Positions 24,367 through 34,753 are shown, counted from the stretch's first letter. The stretch is DNA of 64,000 nucleotides from Scandinavium manionii (GCF_024764775.1 NZ_JALIGC010000029.1:1-64000); one strand, 5' to 3'. Numbers and translations are program-made. The notes: generated from the sequence alone by a model not told the origin.

Positions 24367-27300
24367 CTAGACCTTTTCCACGTTCACGAGGAAGGATTTA
24401 AACTCCGGCGTCTGGGTGTTGGCATCGCCAACAAACGGCGTCAGGGTATTCGCGATAAAGCCTTTCTTCGCGACGCCCTGATAACCCCAGTGGATCGGAA
24501 TCCCGATGGTATCCACGTCTTTCCCGTCCACTTTCAGCGTGCGAATACGTTTGGTCACCACCGCCTTGGCTTTGATATAGCCGCGGTTGGAGGAGACTTT
24601 CACCGTGTCGCCGTGGCCGATGCCGAGTTTATCCGCCAGCTTCTCACCAATCTCGATGAACTGTTCTGGCTGCGCGATAGCGTTCAGCAACGCGTGCTTG
24701 GTCCAGTAGTGGAAGTGCTCGGTCAGACGATACGTGGTCCCAACGTACGGGAACTTATCGTGTTTACCCATCGCTTCCATATCGTCTTTGAACACGCGTG
24801 CGGCCGGGTTCGAAATGACGTTCGGGTGCAGTGGGTTAGTGCCAAGCGGCGTTTCAAACGGCTCGTAATGTTCCGGGAACGGCCCTTCTGCCATCTTATC
24901 GAGAGCAAACAGGCGTCCCATACCTTCCGGCTGCATGATGAACGGCCCAACGTCAGTCCCCGGCGCTGCAGTGCTGTAGTCCGGAATATCCGCGCCGCCC
25001 CATTTCGCGCCATCCCACTTGATCAGCTGGCGCTTCGGATCCCACGGTTTACCCTGCGGGTCTGCGGAAGCACGGTTATACAGGATGCGACGGTTCAGCG
25101 GCCATGCCCATGCCCAGCCGAGCGTATTGCCCAGGCCTGATGGATCAGCGTTATCGCGACGCGCCATCTGGTTGCCGTCCGGCGTCCAGCTGCCGGCGAA
25201 AATCCAGCAACCGCTGGCGGTGGTGCCGTCATCACGTAGCTGCGCAAACGAACTGAGCAGCTGGCCTTTTTTGACGATAACCGCGCCGGTAGCCGGATCG
25301 GTAATATCTGCCAGCGCTTTACCGTTGCTTTCCATCGCTACTTCTTCCGAAGCAGGCTCGTCCGGCGTGGAGTAATTCCACGTCATGTTGAGCACCGGCT
25401 CAGGCGCCGGGCCGCCGTCTTTGGCATACATTTCACGCATACGCATGAAAATACCGGCCAGGATTTCACCATCGGTTTTGGCGATCCCCGGGGCATCCGC
25501 GCCTTTCCAGTGCCATTGCAGCCAGCGGCCGGAGTTAACGATAGAACCGTTCTCTTCGGCGAAGCAGGTTGATGGCAGACGGAATACTTCGGTCTGGATT
25601 TTTGACGGGTCAACGTCGTTCTGCTCGCCGTGGTTCTGCCAGAAGGTAGACGTTTCAGTATTCAGCGGATCGATAGTGACGAGGAATTTCAGCTTCGACA
25701 GCGAGGCCACAATCTTGTTTTTGTTCGGGAACGACGCCACCGGGTTAAAGCCCTGGCAGAGATAGCCGTTCACCTGGCCTTTGTACATCATGTCGAAGTA
25801 CTGCAGCACGTCGTAGCCTTTGTCCCACTTCGGCAACCAGTCAAAGCCCCAGTTGTTTTCCGCTGTCGCCTTGTCACCGTAGAAGGATTTCATCATCGAG
25901 ACGAAGAACTTCGGATAGTTGCCCCAGTAGTTTACCTGGCCTTCCAGCAGCGGTTTTGGCGTATTGGCGGTCAGATAGGTTTGCAGGTCAGTTTGTTTTT
26001 CGCTTGGCAGCGTCATATAGCCCGGCAGGCTTTGCGACAGCAGGCCAAGGTCGGTCAGGCCCTGAATATTGGAGTGACCGCGCAGGGCGTTCACGCCGCC
26101 GCCTGCCATACCCATATTGCCGAGCAGCAGCTGGATCATCGCCATGGTGCGGATGTTTTGCGCGCCGACGGAGTGCTGCGTCCAGCCCAGGGCATACAGG
26201 AATGAGGCGGTTTTATCGTGAGCGCTGGTTTCCGCGATGTACTCACAGACTTTCAGGAAGTCAGCTTTCGGCGTACCACAAATGTTCTCAACCATCTCTG
26301 GCGTGTAGCGTGAAACGTGCTCTTTCAGCAGGTTCCACACGCAGCGCGGATGAGTCAGCGTGGTGTCGCGTTTGGCGTGGCCGTTTTCGTCCAGTTCATA
26401 GTTCCAGCTGGTTTTATCGTACTTGCGTGCGTCGGCGTCATAACCCGAGAACAGACCGTCGTCGAACGCGTAATCTTCGCGCACAATCAGGCTGGCGTTG
26501 GTATACGCCTCGGTGTATTCACGGTTAATTTTTTCGTTATTCAGCAGATACAGAATAACCCCGGACAAGAAGGTAATGTCCGTGCCGGAACGAATCGGCG
26601 TATAGAAATCAGCGACCGATGCCGTACGCGTAAAGCGCGGATCGATAACAATAAGTTTGGCGCCATTATGTATTTTGGCTTCCATCGCCCAGCGGAACCC
26701 GACCGGGTGCGCTTCAGCGGCGTTACCCCCCATCACCACAACCAGGTTGGCGTTTTTAATATCCACCCAGTGGTTGGTCATCGCACCGCGACCAAATGTT
26801 GGAGCAAGACTTGCTACCGTTGGTCCGTGTCAGACGCGTGCCTGGTTGTCCACCGCGAGCATACCGAGCGCACGGGAGAATTTCTGGGTTAAATAGCCGG
26901 TTTCGTTACTGGACGCAGATGCACACAGCATACCGGTGGAGAGCCAGCGGTTGACGGTAGTGCCTTCGGCGTTTTGTGCGATGAAGTTGGCGTCACGATC
27001 GGCTTTCATCAGTTTGGCGATGCGTTCGAACGCGTCGTCCCAGCTGATTTGCTGCCACTTATCGGAGCCTGGTGCACGGTATTCAGGGTATTTCAGACGG
27101 CTTTCGGAGTGGATGAAATCCACCAGACCCGCGCCTTTCGGGCAAAGCGCCCCACGGTTTACCGGATGATCCGGGTCGCCTTCGATATGGAAGATGGATG
27201 CTTTGGCGTTCTTTGCTCCGTCACCGAGGCTGTACATCAACAGCCCACAACCGACAGAACAATATGTGCAGGTATTACGGGTTTCACGGGTGCGCAGCAG

Positions 27301-27417
27301 TTTATACTGTCGCGTTTCCGCCAGCGCTACGCTTGGGGCAAACCCCAAAGCAGCTGCCGTTGTGCCTGCCATACCGCCAGCGCAGATCTTAAAGAACTGC
27401 CTTCTGCTGACCTGCAT
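24367..27417 (-). CDS. fdoG: formate dehydrogenase-O major subunit, selenoprotein
   Basis: The 1016-residue catalytic subunit oxidises formate in the periplasm with bis-MGD molybdenum cofactor. A twin-arginine signal is at the start (SRRQFFKICAGG). The [4Fe-4S] motif CTYCSVGCGLLMYSLG is near residue 50. An in-frame TGA at 26832-26830 falls after DNQARV and before HGPTVASLAPTFGRG; this is residue 196, the selenocysteine in E. coli. Ordinary gene calling breaks the gene into two open frames here (209 and about 804 residues). The ATG at 27417 has AGGAG upstream. It relies on SelABCD in trans, on MobAB and on FdhD/FdhE. Confidence 0.97.
26792..26832 (-). promoter_or_regulatory. selenocysteine insertion element of fdoG
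   Basis: The UGA codon is followed directly by a segment able to fold into a short hairpin, with GCAAG-TC-TTGC near the tip, as in other bacterial SECIS elements that bind SelB. I judged the fold by eye. Confidence 0.7.
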
Positions 27418-27610
27418 GGTCACTCCTTGTTTCGACATTGCTTCCCCGTCGCCACTCAATACCTAAACCGCTAAGGGGATGGATTGTTATTTACCTTTGC
27501 GGTCATTGCCACAAAGGTTCAGAATTGGGGTAATCTCCCTCTTTCCCGGAGGGATATGCCTTCAGAATACCACAATGTGTGTACGTTTGTTCCAATGCGG
27601 TTAATGTAAA

Positions 27611-28447
27611 GTGAACGAAAAATCATCAGAACAGGTTGGTAATGTGAGTGATATCACTGGAATGCGTCAGGTGAATCTCTGGAAGCGCCAGGATTTACAC
27701 CACACTCAGCAGGACGAGCTCGCGGAAGAGGTCCCCGTGGCGCTGGTCTATAACGGTATTTCACATGTGGTGATGATGGCATCGCCGAAGGATCTGATGC
27801 TTTTTGCCATCGGTTTTTCCCTCTCCGAAGGGATTATTGAAAACCGATCGGAAATTTTCGGGATGGAAGTGCTGCAGGTCTGTAACGGACTCGAAGTGCA
27901 GATTGAACTCTCCAGCCGGCGTTTTATGGCGCTCAAAGAACGTCGTCGCGCGCTGGCCGGGCGCACAGGCTGCGGCGTGTGCGGCGTGGAACAGCTCGAT
28001 GATGTGGGTCGCCCGATTACACCGCTGCCGTTCACCCAGAATTTCAGCCTCAAATATCTCGATCTCGCGCTCGAACACCTCAACGATGTCCAGCCGGTGG
28101 GCCGTCTGACGGGTTGCACCCACGCTGCCGCATGGGTCACCTCTAACGGCACCCTGGCAGGAGGAATGGAAGATGTCGGCCGCCACGTGGCGCTGGATAA
28201 ACTGCTGGGACGACGGGCGGGCGGAGGCGATGTATGGCAGCAGGGCGCAGTGCTGGTCTCCAGCCGGGCCAGCTATGAAATGGTGCAGAAAGCCGCGATG
28301 TGTGGCGTAGAAATCCTGTTCGCTGTCTCCGCTGCGACGACGCTGGCGGTGGAAGTGGCTGAGCGCTGCAACCTGACGCTGGTGGGCTTCTGCAAACCGG
28401 GTAGGGCGACGATTTATACCCATCCTCAGCGCCTTTTGGTTGGCTGA
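27611..28447 (+). CDS. fdhD: formate dehydrogenase sulfurtransferase FdhD
   Basis: FdhD passes sulfur from IscS to the molybdenum cofactor of formate dehydrogenase, which is needed for activity. The 278-residue protein carries the sulfur-binding pair in TGCGVCGVEQL and later the conserved TGCTHAAAW and GGMEDVGRHVALDKL. The start is a GTG at 27611; it lines up with the E. coli N terminus though no good ribosome site is seen. The gene is divergent from fdoG across 193 bp that also hold an inverted repeat TCCCTC / GAGGGA near 27536-27556. Confidence 0.95.
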   Translation: MNEKSSEQVGNVSDITGMRQVNLWKRQDLHHTQQDELAEEVPVALVYNGISHVVMMASPKDLMLFAIGFSLSEGIIENRSEIFGMEVLQVCNGLEVQIELSSRRFMALKERRRALAGRTGCGVCGVEQLDDVGRPITPLPFTQNFSLKYLDLALEHLNDVQPVGRLTGCTHAAAWVTSNGTLAGGMEDVGRHVALDKLLGRRAGGGDVWQQGAVLVSSRASYEMVQKAAMCGVEILFAVSAATTLAVEVAERCNLTLVGFCKPGRATIYTHPQRLLVG

Positions 28448-28575
28448 TTTTAATTCAATTAATTTGAATGATGTAAGCAAAACCTTCCGCTATTCGTTGT
28501 CAGTATGTGGGTCTATTATTTAACACATCAAGGAAACATGCCTTACCAAGACAACTTAACTGAAGGGTATACATC

Positions 28576-28788
28576 ATGAAAAGCATCAAAACTTTTGTAG
28601 CAGTTATCGCTCTCGCAACGTCATTCGGTTCTTTCGCTGCACAGACTGTCACCGCAACCTCTTCCACCATCGATGGTGCAGAAGCGAAAATCGCAGCACA
28701 GGCTCAGGAAGCTGGCGCATCTTCTTACACCATTACCCAGGCTTTCACCGGTAACCGCGTACACATGACCGCTGAGTTAAATAAGTAA
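28576..28788 (+). CDS. small DUF1471 (YhcN/BhsA-like) periplasmic protein
   Basis: A 70-residue precursor with a signal peptide, MKSIKTFVAVIALATSFGSF, cleaved after SFA before AQTVTATS. The mature part is about 48 residues and looks like the DUF1471 fold: a short helix (EAKIAAQAQEAG) followed by strands, ending GNRVHMTAELNK. Proteins of this family in E. coli (BhsA, YhcN, McbA) are made under stress or in biofilms. Which paralogue this is cannot be decided. It stands alone between fdhD and frvR. Confidence 0.82.
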   Translation: MKSIKTFVAVIALATSFGSFAAQTVTATSSTIDGAEAKIAAQAQEAGASSYTITQAFTGNRVHMTAELNK

Positions 28789-28798
28789 GTCATAGCCA

Positions 28799-28829
28799 CT
28801 GTCCCTGGCTCGTCTTGAGCCCGGGACAG
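28799..28829. terminator. hairpin between the DUF1471 gene and frvR
   Basis: Stem of 12 bp with one mismatch (CTGTCCC-t-GGCTC / GAGCC-c-GGGACAG), loop GTCTT, between converging genes. The following GTTTCATT is a poor T run, so it may be a weak or Rho-assisted terminator. Confidence 0.6.
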
Positions 28830-28832
28830 GTT

Positions 28833-30578
28833 TCATTCCCGCAGCAACCGCACAAACTCTTCCGCACTTTTTAATCCCGCAATTTTCCCCGGTAAATGCT
28901 TGTACAACGTTCTGGCCAGATAGCTGAATATTTTCAGTTCATGGCGGGCAGATGCGCTGGCGCAGGCGATCAACAAATGGCTCACCGGCTCATGGTTGAC
29001 GACAACAGACCGGGGAAGCGTAATGAAATAGCCGCGAAATGAGGTCTCTTTTTCGCTCCAGCAATGGGGAATCGCCAGTTGATTGACGATCAAATTCTCC
29101 CCTTCCTGTTCACGCTGACAAATACGCCAGGCTTCCTCATCGGTGAGATGCCCTTGCCTGACCAGGCGCTGACTGACCCGCGCGCAAATCTCAAGCCAGG
29201 TGTCGTTAGGCTGATTTTCTTCATGGAAACATGCATCGACGGGAAATAACCGTTCCAGATTCTGGCGGATATACACGGTATCGAGGAAATCTTTAATCTG
29301 CCCGATACCCGCAGGGGTGATGATATTGCGGATATTCAGCACATTGCCGATGTTGACGTTGAGCTCAAGATGGCTGTTATTGATGATACAAACCGGCTGA
29401 ATTTCGTCACGCAGGCCCATCAATCCGGACAGACTGCGGGCAATATGTACCCGACAGTTAGGCACATCCCGCTCGATAGCCAGCTTGTTAATGGTGGCGA
29501 TGGCGTTTTGTTCGGCGAGCAAAATCACCGGCTGCCGCTCTGTTTGATGGCGTTCCAGCGCGCACGCGAAATACAGCCCAATCAAGTCGCTGTCAGAAAC
29601 GATAATTCCCAGCCGTTCCCGCAGCAGGCCGATAAAACGAATGCTCATATCAAACGCCACGGGCCATGCAGCTTTCAGGTTATTCATGCTGCTCTGACGG
29701 CTTTCCGCCACCCAAACCGGTGATGCGGCACAGCGCGTCACGTGTCCGGTTAAATCCTCAATAAGCTGTGCGTCCTGCACACCGCCCGGATGGTCAATCA
29801 ACGCCTCATCCAGCAGTTGTTGGATCCTGTCTGGCGTTATCTGCGTGGCGTTGTACTGCAACGCATCCAGCAACGAAATCAGTACGCTCAATGTCTTCTG
29901 ATTAAAATAAAACCCTGCATTCTCAATGCATAAAGCGATTTCGCGATCCGCATCGACCTGGGGCGCATTGCGGATAAGATTTCGCATCGCCCACACCGCC
30001 AGCACCACGCTCACCACATAGTCGCGGTGGATGGCCGGCCAGGCCTGAAGCGCACTGATGCCAGCCGTCAATCGTTCGACGGCGGCGTAATTAAAGCCCG
30101 TGAGAGACGACACAAATGGATCTTTTTTTAGCAGGTTAGCGAGGATCAGAATCTGCCGGGCTTCAGGCTCGTCGATGAAGTACCCGACGCCTGGCCGCCC
30201 GGCGATGGTGAAGACTTTTTCATAGCGCTGGCGCAGTTTCACCAGCTTCTCCGCAATCAATGTTTCGGGAAGATTCAGCGCATCAGCCAGCTGAAGACGA
30301 GTGGTAAACCCGTTGAGCAACAGCAGCGCCAGCAGCTGATCGTCGTTGTCATGGCGCTGAAGCAGCTGGAAATAGTGCTTTCTGTCGAGAATTTCCAGCT
30401 GTACGCCTGCGCTGCCCTGACTGGTTACCCGGGCGCGTCCGCTGAGGGTAAAATTCAGATAATCAATGTCCCGCGAAATGGTCCGGGCGGAAACGCCAGC
30501 GTGTTGCGCCAGTTCCGCAAGGGAGCTGGGCTGATGTTCCAGTTTTTCCAGAAGAGAAAGCTGGCGGTCGTTAAGCAT
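28833..30578 (-). CDS. frvR: PTS-controlled transcriptional regulator FrvR
   Basis: A 581-residue regulator of the BglG/MtlR-like class. It begins with helix-turn-helix domains (HAGVSARTISRDIDYLN near residue 25), followed by two PTS regulation domains, an EIIB-like part, and a C-terminal EIIA-like domain with LAIPHCWSE. It probably activates frvABX when the sugar is present. The ATG at 30578 (MLNDRQLSLLEKLE) matches the E. coli start; a 15-residue extension is not supported. It starts 7 bp after frvX. Confidence 0.88.
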   Translation of the reverse strand: MLNDRQLSLLEKLEHQPSSLAELAQHAGVSARTISRDIDYLNFTLSGRARVTSQGSAGVQLEILDRKHYFQLLQRHDNDDQLLALLLLNGFTTRLQLADALNLPETLIAEKLVKLRQRYEKVFTIAGRPGVGYFIDEPEARQILILANLLKKDPFVSSLTGFNYAAVERLTAGISALQAWPAIHRDYVVSVVLAVWAMRNLIRNAPQVDADREIALCIENAGFYFNQKTLSVLISLLDALQYNATQITPDRIQQLLDEALIDHPGGVQDAQLIEDLTGHVTRCAASPVWVAESRQSSMNNLKAAWPVAFDMSIRFIGLLRERLGIIVSDSDLIGLYFACALERHQTERQPVILLAEQNAIATINKLAIERDVPNCRVHIARSLSGLMGLRDEIQPVCIINNSHLELNVNIGNVLNIRNIITPAGIGQIKDFLDTVYIRQNLERLFPVDACFHEENQPNDTWLEICARVSQRLVRQGHLTDEEAWRICQREQEGENLIVNQLAIPHCWSEKETSFRGYFITLPRSVVVNHEPVSHLLIACASASARHELKIFSYLARTLYKHLPGKIAGLKSAEEFVRLLRE

Positions 30579-30585
30579 CCTGTTG

Positions 30586-31647
30586 TTACCTGAAATCCCG
30601 CAAAGCCGCCACGGTATCACCATTCAGCCGCTGTAAAAGTGTGCGGACCACGGTAAACAACGCGTTGTAATCTTTTTCAGAAATCATCCCGTTATTGGCG
30701 TGCAAGTAGCGTGTCGGCAGACACAGCGCCAGAACCGGGCGGCCGCCGCCCATTACGTTATAGCGTCCGCCGTCGGTGGCGCCGGTTTTCATGATGCAGA
30801 ACTGCACGTCACTCTCGGTCTGGCTGGCACACTCTTTCAGCATTGAGGTCAGTTTCTGATTGGGGAAATAACGCTTATCGAATAGCATCGCCGCCGGGCC
30901 GTGCCCGAGTTTAAGCGGAAATTTGACGCTATCGATGCCTGGCACATCGCCCGCTACGGCGGTATCCAGCACAATGACCACGTCCGGTTTGATGTGCTCG
31001 GCTGACGTCTGCGCCCCGCGCAGGCCGACTTCCTCTTCCACGCTTGCCACGCCGAACAGCGTAATGTCCGGGTTATTGACCGACTGGAACAGCTCCGCCA
31101 TCAGGGCGCAGCCTGCGCGGTTATCCAGCGCTTTGCCGACAATTTTATCGTCTCCCCAATGGGCGAAATGCGCCTCTGGGCTGATGAAGTCACCAATGCA
31201 GATACCACGATTTCCCACCTGTTCGCGGCTGTTGGCACCAATATCAATAAACATTTCGTCGAAATCGACCGGTTGCTGCTTTTGCTTTTCGCTCAACGCA
31301 TGAGGAGCCACAGAGCCGATCACGCCAGGCACATGTTTTCCGGCACGGGTACGGATTGTCACCCGATGATTGAGCATTGACTGACTCCACCAACCGCCGA
31401 TGGTGGCGAAACGCAGAAAACCGTCATCGGTAATGTGACTGACCATAAAGCCAACTTCGTCCATATGACCGACAATCGCAACTTTCGGTCCGTGGCTGCC
31501 TTTGCGGGCAACAAAGCTGCCCAGGCCATCGAAACTGATCTCATCCGCACAGCCTTCGAGCGTCGCCCGCAAAATATCGCGAACTTCCTGTTCATCACCG
31601 CTGACGGCGGTGGCATTGCAGAGTTGCTTAAGCAGTTCGTTGTTCAT
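30586..31647 (-). CDS. frvX: M42-family metallopeptidase FrvX
   Basis: A 353-residue protein of the M42 aminopeptidase/glucanase-like family. Metal ligands are visible in VGHMDEVGFM, the central ALDNRAGCALM, VASVEEEVGLRGAQ and VLDTAVAGD. The substrate in the frv operon is not known; deblocking of a peptide or sugar conjugate has been assumed from family only. Its start lies 20 bp inside the end of frvB, so it is translationally coupled. Confidence 0.87.
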   Translation of the reverse strand: MNNELLKQLCNATAVSGDEQEVRDILRATLEGCADEISFDGLGSFVARKGSHGPKVAIVGHMDEVGFMVSHITDDGFLRFATIGGWWSQSMLNHRVTIRTRAGKHVPGVIGSVAPHALSEKQKQQPVDFDEMFIDIGANSREQVGNRGICIGDFISPEAHFAHWGDDKIVGKALDNRAGCALMAELFQSVNNPDITLFGVASVEEEVGLRGAQTSAEHIKPDVVIVLDTAVAGDVPGIDSVKFPLKLGHGPAAMLFDKRYFPNQKLTSMLKECASQTESDVQFCIMKTGATDGGRYNVMGGGRPVLALCLPTRYLHANNGMISEKDYNALFTVVRTLLQRLNGDTVAALRDFR

Positions 31648-33082
31648 GCAGAGTGTCCTGTTTCGCCATTTTGCGCTTCAGCCAAAAGCCTTTGAGCACA
31701 ATAATCAATGTGATATTGAGTGCCAGGCCGCATGCCAGCACCAGATAAAACGACCCGACCGGCGACATCAGCCCGATCAGCGGATCAAACACGCCAAGCC
31801 CCGGTGCCAGACGCTGAATGCCAAAGGCGATAACCAGCATGCCGGTGATGCCGCCGCTCAGGGTATTGGCGGTGATCATCGGCAGTGGGGCGGCTAATGC
31901 ATACGGAATCGCCGGTTCGGTGGCAACGGTAGCGCCCACTACAATCGCGCTGCTGGCTGCGCTTTTTTCCTGTTGAGTGAAGAGCTTCGGCGCAATATAG
32001 GTGGCGATCCCTGCGGCCATTGGCGGCATCAGCGCTACCACGCCCACGATGGCGTACCAGTCGTAAATGTGTTTTTCCAGCAGCGAGAAGCAGAAGAACC
32101 ACGCGGTTTTGTTGATCGGGCCGCCCATATCAAACGCCAGCATTGCGCCAACCAGGAACGCCGCACCGAGCTTCATTGACGGCGGAATGGTGTTGAGGAA
32201 ATGCAGCAGGCCGCTCATCAGGTCGGACATAAACGGCCCGACGATGTAGTAGGTCAACACGCCAAACAGCAACAGCGTGACGAAAGGGATAAGCATCGAA
32301 CCGAGTAACGGTTGCAGGGCTTTGCCGAGGCGGACCTTGCGAAACCACAGCACGAAATAGCCGATGGCCAGACCCAGTACCACTGCGCCGAGGAAACCCG
32401 CGCCGGACTGCGTGCCGAGCAGGGCTTTGTCGTTCGCCAGGTAGCACACCAAAAATGCCGGCGCGAAAGCCGGTTTATCGCCAATCGATGACGCGATATA
32501 CGCCCCCATTACGGGGATCATGAAAGTGAAGCCGAGATAGCCGATGGACTCGACCACCCAGGTAAACGATGGCGCGCCTTTGGCCATATCGGTATACGGC
32601 AAGCCCATTTGCACCAGCATATTGGCGATCGCCACCAGGATACCGCCGCCGATCACAAACGGCAGGGCGGCAGAAACGCCCGCCATTAAATGGCTCATCA
32701 CGCTGCCCTGCGCCACGTCCTGTTTTCCCAGCTTCATGCTGCTGTCGGCGGTAAACGTCTGCGAATGGGACGCCAACTGAGGGAAAATGGCATCGATATT
32801 TTTCAGTGCCTGTGAGATAGGGATTTCATAGACTCTTTTGCCAACGAAACGCAGCCGATCATCATTACTGATGCCGCGCCCGGTGGCGAGAATGACATAA
32901 TCGGCGGCGTCGATTTCCGCATCGCTCAGGCGGTTTTCAACCCCGCTGGAGCCCTGCGTTTCCACCCGAATGGTGTGCCCGAGCTGACGGGCTTTTTGCT
33001 CCAGCGCTTCGGCCACCATATAGGTGTGCGCGATCCCCGCTGGGCAGTTAGTTATGGCAACAACGCGTAATGACGATTCCAT
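31628..33082 (-). CDS. frvB: fructose-like PTS EIIBC component FrvB
   Basis: A 484-residue membrane transporter. The N-terminal EIIB domain (residues 1-100) has the phosphorylated Cys in NCPAGIAHTYMVAEALE. The EIIC domain (about 130-470) has about ten hydrophobic segments and the fructose-family motifs MSHLMAGVSAALPFVIGGG and DMGGPINKTAW. It takes up an unknown sugar with phosphorylation. frvA, its EIIA partner, lies 12 bp upstream. Confidence 0.9.
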   Translation of the reverse strand: MESSLRVVAITNCPAGIAHTYMVAEALEQKARQLGHTIRVETQGSSGVENRLSDAEIDAADYVILATGRGISNDDRLRFVGKRVYEIPISQALKNIDAIFPQLASHSQTFTADSSMKLGKQDVAQGSVMSHLMAGVSAALPFVIGGGILVAIANMLVQMGLPYTDMAKGAPSFTWVVESIGYLGFTFMIPVMGAYIASSIGDKPAFAPAFLVCYLANDKALLGTQSGAGFLGAVVLGLAIGYFVLWFRKVRLGKALQPLLGSMLIPFVTLLLFGVLTYYIVGPFMSDLMSGLLHFLNTIPPSMKLGAAFLVGAMLAFDMGGPINKTAWFFCFSLLEKHIYDWYAIVGVVALMPPMAAGIATYIAPKLFTQQEKSAASSAIVVGATVATEPAIPYALAAPLPMITANTLSGGITGMLVIAFGIQRLAPGLGVFDPLIGLMSPVGSFYLVLACGLALNITLIIVLKGFWLKRKMAKQDTLHEQRTA

Positions 33083-33094
33083 GGCCGGTTCCTG

Positions 33095-33541
33095 TTAGTC
33101 GCTGAGCGTATGATTGAGCTGCGTGAGAATTTGGCTGACGTCGCCCTGTTGCAGCTGGCTGATAAAGTCGGCGTGGATAATCTTGCGGCACAGCGAACCG
33201 ATCATTTTCACCTGGTTTTCTTCCCCTTCCTGCGGAACGCCGATGCAAATCCAGCCGTTCACCGGTTCGCCGTCTGCGGCCTGCCAGTCAACGGGGCTTT
33301 CTCGGCGGGCAAACAGAACGAAAGGATGTTTAACCACGCGGCTTTTGCCATGCGGCACCGCGATGCCGGAACCAAAACCGGTGGAGTGCAACTTTTCGCG
33401 TTGCAACAGCGTTTGCAGGAACTGGTTTTTATCGCTGACAAAGCCGCGGGTGAACGCCATATCGGCCAGCGATTTCAGAATGGAATAGGGCGTATTGCCA
33501 CTGATGTTGAGGTTGATGCAGTCGGGGGTAAGAAGCGCCAT
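33095..33541 (-). CDS. frvA: fructose-like PTS EIIA component FrvA
   Basis: A 148-residue EIIA of the fructose/mannitol type with the phosphorylated His in GIAVPHGKS (about residue 63). The ATG at 33541 (MALLTPDCINLNISGNT) matches the E. coli start; a 40-residue upstream extension is not supported. It is the first gene of frvABXR, all on the minus strand. Confidence 0.9.
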   Translation of the reverse strand: MALLTPDCINLNISGNTPYSILKSLADMAFTRGFVSDKNQFLQTLLQREKLHSTGFGSGIAVPHGKSRVVKHPFVLFARRESPVDWQAADGEPVNGWICIGVPQEGEENQVKMIGSLCRKIIHADFISQLQQGDVSQILTQLNHTLSD

Positions 33542-33690
33542 GCTGATAATCCGTCTAAAAAACAGACACTCAGTGTAGCGGGCAGAAGGGACAACGCTGA
33601 TGGGCAATATGTCGTGCGGGCCTGACAGAAACTGCGCTAAGTTTTGCGGGCTGGCGCACACTCAGACGCGGGGCCTGAGTGTGTTACCGA

Positions 33691-34014
33691 TTAGTGCAGG
33701 CCGAAGTAGCGCAGCAGCGCGGTGACCACCGCTGCCGATAAAATCACCACGATAAGCGGCATTTTGCGCCAGGCGAGAAACACCGCCACCGCCACGCCGA
33801 GGACGCGCGCGCTACCGGCAAAATGGCTACCTTCGAAGAACGTTGCCGCCAGCGCGACGGCAAACAATAAGGTCGTCGCTGCGTCGTTGAGTATCGCCTG
33901 TGAACGTTCGGACAGCGCCAGTTTATTGCCGAGTTTGGTGCCGCCAAAGCGCATCAAATAGGTGCCGACAGACAGCACTGCGATACCCGCAATAATCCAT
34001 AAGGTCTCGCCCAT
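33691..34014 (-). CDS. azlD: AzlD-type branched-chain amino acid exporter, small subunit
   Basis: A 107-residue protein with three to four hydrophobic helices, typical of AzlD/YgaH. With AzlC it forms an exporter for branched-chain amino acids or analogues (YgaZH exports valine in E. coli). Its ATG overlaps the azlC stop by one base (TAATG), a sign of coupling. The substrate here is inferred from family only. Confidence 0.85.
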   Translation of the reverse strand: MGETLWIIAGIAVLSVGTYLMRFGGTKLGNKLALSERSQAILNDAATTLLFAVALAATFFEGSHFAGSARVLGVAVAVFLAWRKMPLIVVILSAAVVTALLRYFGLH

Positions 34015-34676
34015 TATTTCTTCCTCGCAAACAGGCCCAGCAGCGACAACAGGACCGGCACGCCTGCGGGCGTAAACGGCACAGCGGCTAACGACAACGC
34101 TGCGCCGCTCATCGCGCGGATAAGCGTGGTGCGATGTTTAAAGGCCGGGATCACCAGCGCCACGAGGATGGCCGGGAACACCGCATCGAGGCCGATGGTT
34201 TCAGGGGACGGTAGCAATTTGCCTACGCCACTGCCCAACAACACGCCGAGTGGCCAGAGGATTGCCACGCCGCAGCCGCACAGCCAATAAGCGGCTTTAC
34301 GTTGTTCTGGCGTCGGTTGTGACATGCCAAACACCACACTTTCGTCGTTCATAACATGGCAGCCAAGCAGGCCGATGGCGCGCTTGCCGACCAGGTTACG
34401 CACCGCGACGCCGAAGGGGATATGACGGGCGTTGACCAACAAACCCGCGACGGCGGCCGCCAGTGGATTGCCACCGCTGACAATAATCCCGAGGAACATA
34501 AACTCAGACGCACCGGCCAGCACCAGCGTGGATAGCGCCAACGGCACCCACAGTGGAAAGCCCCATGACATCGCCAGCGAGCCATAGGAAACCCCGACCA
34601 CGCCAACCGCCAGGTCGACCAGAAGAATTGCTTTAATGGTGTCGCCTTTCAGGCAGGCGAGGTGACGTCGGAACAT
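34014..34676 (-). CDS. azlC: AzlC-type branched-chain amino acid exporter, large subunit
   Basis: A 220-residue inner membrane protein with about six helices and the AzlC signature (SEFMFLGIIVSGGNPLAAAV followed by NARHIPFG). It pairs with azlD. It is transcribed away from a regulator gene 101 bp upstream, and the region between them holds palindromes. The pair is not part of the frv operon in E. coli and looks like an insertion at this locus. Confidence 0.87.
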   Translation of the reverse strand: MFRRHLACLKGDTIKAILLVDLAVGVVGVSYGSLAMSWGFPLWVPLALSTLVLAGASEFMFLGIIVSGGNPLAAAVAGLLVNARHIPFGVAVRNLVGKRAIGLLGCHVMNDESVVFGMSQPTPEQRKAAYWLCGCGVAILWPLGVLLGSGVGKLLPSPETIGLDAVFPAILVALVIPAFKHRTTLIRAMSGAALSLAAVPFTPAGVPVLLSLLGLFARKK

Positions 34677-34702
34677 AGAAATTTAGCCATATCGAACGAG
34701 TA

Positions 34703-34753
34703 TTCATTATAATGAACGCTGTTGATTTGATTTACAAGATGAACGATTCGTTC
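34703..34753. promoter_or_regulatory. divergent azlC/regulator promoter with palindromes
   Basis: TTCATTATAATGAA (34703-34716) is a perfect 14-bp palindrome that contains TATAAT on both strands. A second repeat, GAACGA-T-TCGTTC, lies at 34741-34753, and CGAACGAG at 34693-34700 resembles one of its arms. These are good candidates for the binding sites of the adjacent regulator. Confidence 0.6.
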
